NCBI GenBank assembly: GCA_046295175.1
Contig: JBKBNY010000002.1
Location: 310,001 to 374,000, forward strand
Source: JALOLV01 sp046295175
GTDB lineage: Bacteria; Bacteroidota; Bacteroidia; Cytophagales; Spirosomataceae
Reading direction: 5' to 3'
DNA length: 64,000 bases
Shown: piece after piece, positions 61,505-64,000 of the stretch
How positions within the stretch are numbered: position 1 is the stretch's first letter
Layout of the letters: every line of letters begins with the position of its first letter
Notes under the pieces: generated by a model
What the model was told of the DNA's origin: nothing
What the model saw: only the letters and a program-made list of their open reading frames with translations
Databases searched by the model: none
Position numbers and translations under genes: made by a program

Positions 61505-62167
61505 ATGTCGTCAATCGCTCAGAAAATATATAAAACCGAAAACAACCTGCCTCAAATCATTGAGGAGTTGCAGCGGTATATGCAAGACGAGCAAAACCGA
61601 CGTTTGGCTTTTTATGATTGGGTAGATGACAGTATGAAAGCCGAATTTATCTTGGGAGAAATCGTGGTGCATTCGCCAGCACTCGAAAAACACACATCTG
61701 TGCGGCTGCAACTCACCCGCTTATTGAGTTTATTTGCCGAAGAGAATAATCTGGGATTAGTAAGAGACGAAAAAGCAATGGTGCATCTTACTCGCAATAG
61801 CTACGAGCCAGATATTTGTTTTTGGAGTTCGGAGAAATCGGCTCAGTTCAAGCCCGAAACCTCGATTTATCCTGCCCCAGATTTAGTTGTAGAGATTCTG
61901 TCAAAACATACCAAACGCAACGACCGAGGAATCAAATTCGATGATTATTTCATCAATGGCGTGCATGAATATTGGATAATCGACCCAAACAAACAGGTTA
62001 TTGAGCAATATTACATTTCGCCGACAAACGATAAAAAATATACACTTTTTGGTATTTGGGACGAAACCCACGAAATCGAAAGTAGGGTTGTGAAGGGTTT
62101 CAAAATCCCCGTTTTAGCCGCTTTCGATGCCGAAGCCAATCGCCAAGCCATCAAAAATCTACTCTAA
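61505..62167 (+). CDS. Uma2 family (DUF820) restriction endonuclease-like protein
   Basis: A 220-residue protein of the Uma2 family, with PD-(D/E)XK nuclease fold. The core is F-I-L-G-E-I-V-V-H-S-P, Y-E-P-D-I-C-F-W, A-P-D-L-V-V-E-I-L-S-K (about 130-140), and Y-F-I-N-G-V-H-E-Y-W-I-I-D-P (about 158-171). The D-(x)n-E-x-K-type acidic residues are present. The biological role is unknown. An ATG at 61505 is taken; a GTG at 61460 would add 15 residues. It is followed 27 bp later by pepA. Confidence 0.85.
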   Translation: MSSIAQKIYKTENNLPQIIEELQRYMQDEQNRRLAFYDWVDDSMKAEFILGEIVVHSPALEKHTSVRLQLTRLLSLFAEENNLGLVRDEKAMVHLTRNSYEPDICFWSSEKSAQFKPETSIYPAPDLVVEILSKHTKRNDRGIKFDDYFINGVHEYWIIDPNKQVIEQYYISPTNDKKYTLFGIWDETHEIESRVVKGFKIPVLAAFDAEANRQAIKNLL

Positions 62168-62194
62168 TTACGAGAGATTTACTTCTCAGACATT

Positions 62195-63664
62195 ATGCAA
62201 ATACATATTTCATCTAAACAGACCAGTCCGAAGGCAGTTATCCTGCCATTGATTGATAACGAAAACCTAAGTGCTAATCTCGAAAAAATTGCTAAGTTGG
62301 CTGGCATTTCTTCGGATTCGCTAATAAAAGACTTCAAGGCAGCTGCCAAAGAAACTCAGGTGATTTATTCTGCGAAAAAAGGAATCGAAAAAATCTACCT
62401 TCTTGGATTAGGAAAAGACCCCAAACAAGCCGATTTTATTAAGGTTTTTCGTTCGTTTTTCTTCAATCAAAAGAAAAAATTACCCGATTTCGTCTCGCTC
62501 GATTTGAAAATCAGCCGTTTAGAATCACAGATTGAATACATCGTAAATGGCGTTTGTTTGGGAGATTACGATATTGATTTGTATAAAACCGATAAAAAAA
62601 CTGAAACGAATTTCTTTGTTCAATCATCGGTTTTAGAAATTATTGTTGCCGAGAAATTCGTAGAAAAATCTAAGAATTCAGCTCAAATTGGCCAAGAAAC
62701 AGCATTGACCCAAATCAGAATTTTGGATTTGGTAAATGAGCCAGCCAATAAGAAATATCCCCAAAAAATCGCTGATTTTGCCATCGAATCGGGTAAAAAA
62801 CACGGATTTGATGTAAAAGTATTCGACGAAAAAGAATGCGAAAGTCTTGGTTTGCATGCCCTTTTAGCGGTTGGAAGAGGGAGTACTCAAAATCCTGCTC
62901 GGTTTATCGTGATGGAGTATATATCCACCACTCCAAGCCCCAAAACTGTCGGTTTGGTGGGCAAAGGCGTAACGTTTGACACGGGCGGAATTTCGATAAA
63001 AGGGTCGAGCAATATGAGCTATATGAAGTCTGATATGGCGGGGGCAGGTGCCGTTTTGGGTACAATTGAAATGGCCGCAAAGTTACAACTACCTATTCGC
63101 TTAGTCGGGGTTATTCCGTGTACCGAAAACTGCGTAGATGGATTTTCGCTCAAGCCAAGCGAGGTGATTTCTTCGTATTCGGGTAAAACAATCGAAGTAA
63201 TTGATACCGATGCCGAAGGGCGTTTGATTCTGGCCGATGGATTAAGTTACATCAAGAAAAACTATAGTCCAGATATTATCGTAGATTTAGCTACACTTAC
63301 GGGCAATTGTATCATGGCTTTGGGGTATGCGGCGGCGGCTTTGTTGTCTAATAATGATGATTTGGCAAACGAATTGCTCAAAAATGGACAAGAAACTGGC
63401 GAAAAATTATGGAGAATGCCACTCTGGGATGATTATAAAGACATGATGAAGTCTGATATTGCCGATATTAAAAATTTGAGTTCGGCACCAGTTGCTGGAG
63501 CTATCACGGCGGCTAAGTTTTTGGAGGTTTTTATTGATGGACACAGCAATTGGGCTCACCTCGACATTGCAGGAATGGCCTTTGGAGATTCTGAATTTAG
63601 CAGCATGAAGTCGGCCACGGCATACGGTGTGAGATTATTGACCTCTTGGCTAAGAAGTTTTTGA
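62195..63664 (+). CDS. pepA: leucyl aminopeptidase (M17)
   Basis: A 489-residue M17 metallo-aminopeptidase. The C-terminal catalytic half has G-K-G-V-T-F-D-T-G-G-I-S-I-K (about 256-269), M-K-S-D-M-A-G-A-G (about 277-285) and I-D-T-D-A-E-G-R-L (about 335-343), which bind two zinc ions and carry the catalytic Lys and Arg. The N-terminal about 150 residues are the regulatory domain. It removes N-terminal residues from peptides in the cytoplasm. It lies between the Uma2 gene and a glycosyltransferase gene. Confidence 0.96.
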   Translation: MQIHISSKQTSPKAVILPLIDNENLSANLEKIAKLAGISSDSLIKDFKAAAKETQVIYSAKKGIEKIYLLGLGKDPKQADFIKVFRSFFFNQKKKLPDFVSLDLKISRLESQIEYIVNGVCLGDYDIDLYKTDKKTETNFFVQSSVLEIIVAEKFVEKSKNSAQIGQETALTQIRILDLVNEPANKKYPQKIADFAIESGKKHGFDVKVFDEKECESLGLHALLAVGRGSTQNPARFIVMEYISTTPSPKTVGLVGKGVTFDTGGISIKGSSNMSYMKSDMAGAGAVLGTIEMAAKLQLPIRLVGVIPCTENCVDGFSLKPSEVISSYSGKTIEVIDTDAEGRLILADGLSYIKKNYSPDIIVDLATLTGNCIMALGYAAAALLSNNDDLANELLKNGQETGEKLWRMPLWDDYKDMMKSDIADIKNLSSAPVAGAITAAKFLEVFIDGHSNWAHLDIAGMAFGDSEFSSMKSATAYGVRLLTSWLRSF

Positions 63665-63719
63665 TATAATTGACTTAGCTCTAAATTTGTAACCATTTTT
63701 AGGGCTATAAAATCAGAAC

Positions 63720-64000
63720 ATGACCGATTTTCTACTCGTAGTTTATGCGATTCCGTTAATATTCATATTTTCATACAGCTTGGTTCAGCTAAGTCTGATT
63801 TTTAGCTATTGGCAGCGAAAGGCGTTCACTGTTCAAGTTTCAAAGTTAAAAGCGAGCGAGCTTCCGTTTGTAACAATCCAACTTCCGGTTTATAACGAAC
63901 TCTACGTTGTAGAGCGACTCATCGAAGCAGTTGCGGCTTTCGATTACCCCAAAGATAAATTCGAGATTCAGATTTTGGACGATTCGACCGATGAAACGAG
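63720..64000 (+). CDS. glycosyltransferase family 2, cut off by the window end
   Basis: A partial gene: 93 codons from ATG 63720 are seen. An N-terminal membrane helix (about 3-27) is followed by a GT-A domain beginning V-T-I-Q-L-P-V-Y-N-E-L-Y-V-V-E-R (about 53-68) with Y-P-K-D-K-F-E-I-Q-I-L-D-D-S-T-D-E-T (about 76-93). The L-D-D-S-T-D of strand 4 marks GT2 enzymes of the cellulose synthase/processive type. The product is a polysaccharide or glycolipid unknown from this fragment. It lies 55 bp after pepA. Confidence 0.88.
   Translation, partial: MTDFLLVVYAIPLIFIFSYSLVQLSLIFSYWQRKAFTVQVSKLKASELPFVTIQLPVYNELYVVERLIEAVAAFDYPKDKFEIQILDDSTDET

Noticed and set aside
1..64000. CRISPR arrays, tRNA or rRNA genes, insertion sequences, prophage
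   Set aside because: No regular direct repeats with spacers, no clover-leaf with T-loop GGTTCxA, no ribosomal sequence and no transposase, integrase or phage structural genes were seen by eye; short or degenerate ones could be missed.

Overview
The window reads as chromosomal DNA of a member of the Bacteroidota, most likely a Cytophagales-type environmental bacterium; I cannot fix the genus. The signs are AT-rich intergenic DNA, almost no Shine-Dalgarno sequences before starts, several good matches to the Bacteroidota housekeeping promoter (TTTG, about 19-20 bp, TAnnTTTG), and lineage-typical families: TonB-dependent receptor, 7TM-DISM sensor kinase, fused SpmAB, LemA-TPM cluster, and a putative ketosphinganine reductase. 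No rRNA or tRNA genes, CRISPR arrays, insertion sequences or phage genes were seen. Nearly everything is ordinary single-copy chromosomal content on both strands.

Layout. 1-6.5 kb: two secreted proteins and a lipoprotein of unknown function, a LemA/TPM operon, a RelE-type toxin-antitoxin pair and an alpha/beta hydrolase. 6.8-16 kb: tryptophanase, an ECF sigma factor with two small His-rich membrane proteins, a D-threonine-aldolase-like enzyme, a VOC protein, a nucleotidyltransferase, a two-component system whose kinase is frameshifted, and SpmAB. 16-24 kb: two cell-wall peptidases, then the branched-chain amino-acid operon ilvD-ilvB-ilvN-ilvC preceded by two consecutive leader-peptide attenuators, then an SpoU-type RNA methyltransferase. 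24-34 kb: an isolated nuoA-nuoB pair, the sphingolipid-type SDR, a TonB-dependent receptor, a DCC protein, two thioesterases, an iron alcohol dehydrogenase, AlkA-like glycosylase and a membrane-anchored nuclease. 34-48 kb: S9 peptidase, Tat-exported phospholipase C, OsmC, Crp-type regulator, glyA, TPR protein, GH20-like hydrolase and a large BNR-repeat protein. 48-64 kb: an MBL-murB-SDR operon (MBL frameshifted), an Fe-S protein, murF, a gluconate-type permease with a sugar isomerase, LMW phosphatase, a multi-span membrane protein, purM, a PaaE-like reductase, an esterase, a Uma2 protein, pepA and the start of a GT2 glycosyltransferase.

The most notable signal is upstream of ilvD. Two short ORFs rich in Ile/Val/Leu codons (19 and 16 codons) are each followed by an intrinsic terminator, and each has a segment just after the leader that is complementary to part of that terminator, as expected of ribosome-mediated attenuation. 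They occur one after the other, and the first sits behind a textbook promoter.

Other points worth checking are two single-base frameshifts at homopolymer runs (kinase, MBL hydrolase), several families of dispersed palindromes in intergenic gaps, a cluster of small hairpins with compensating stem changes at about 32.1-32.35 kb, an ECF sigma operon without a recognisable anti-sigma factor, and two very short promoter-to-terminator units that could make tiny RNAs.
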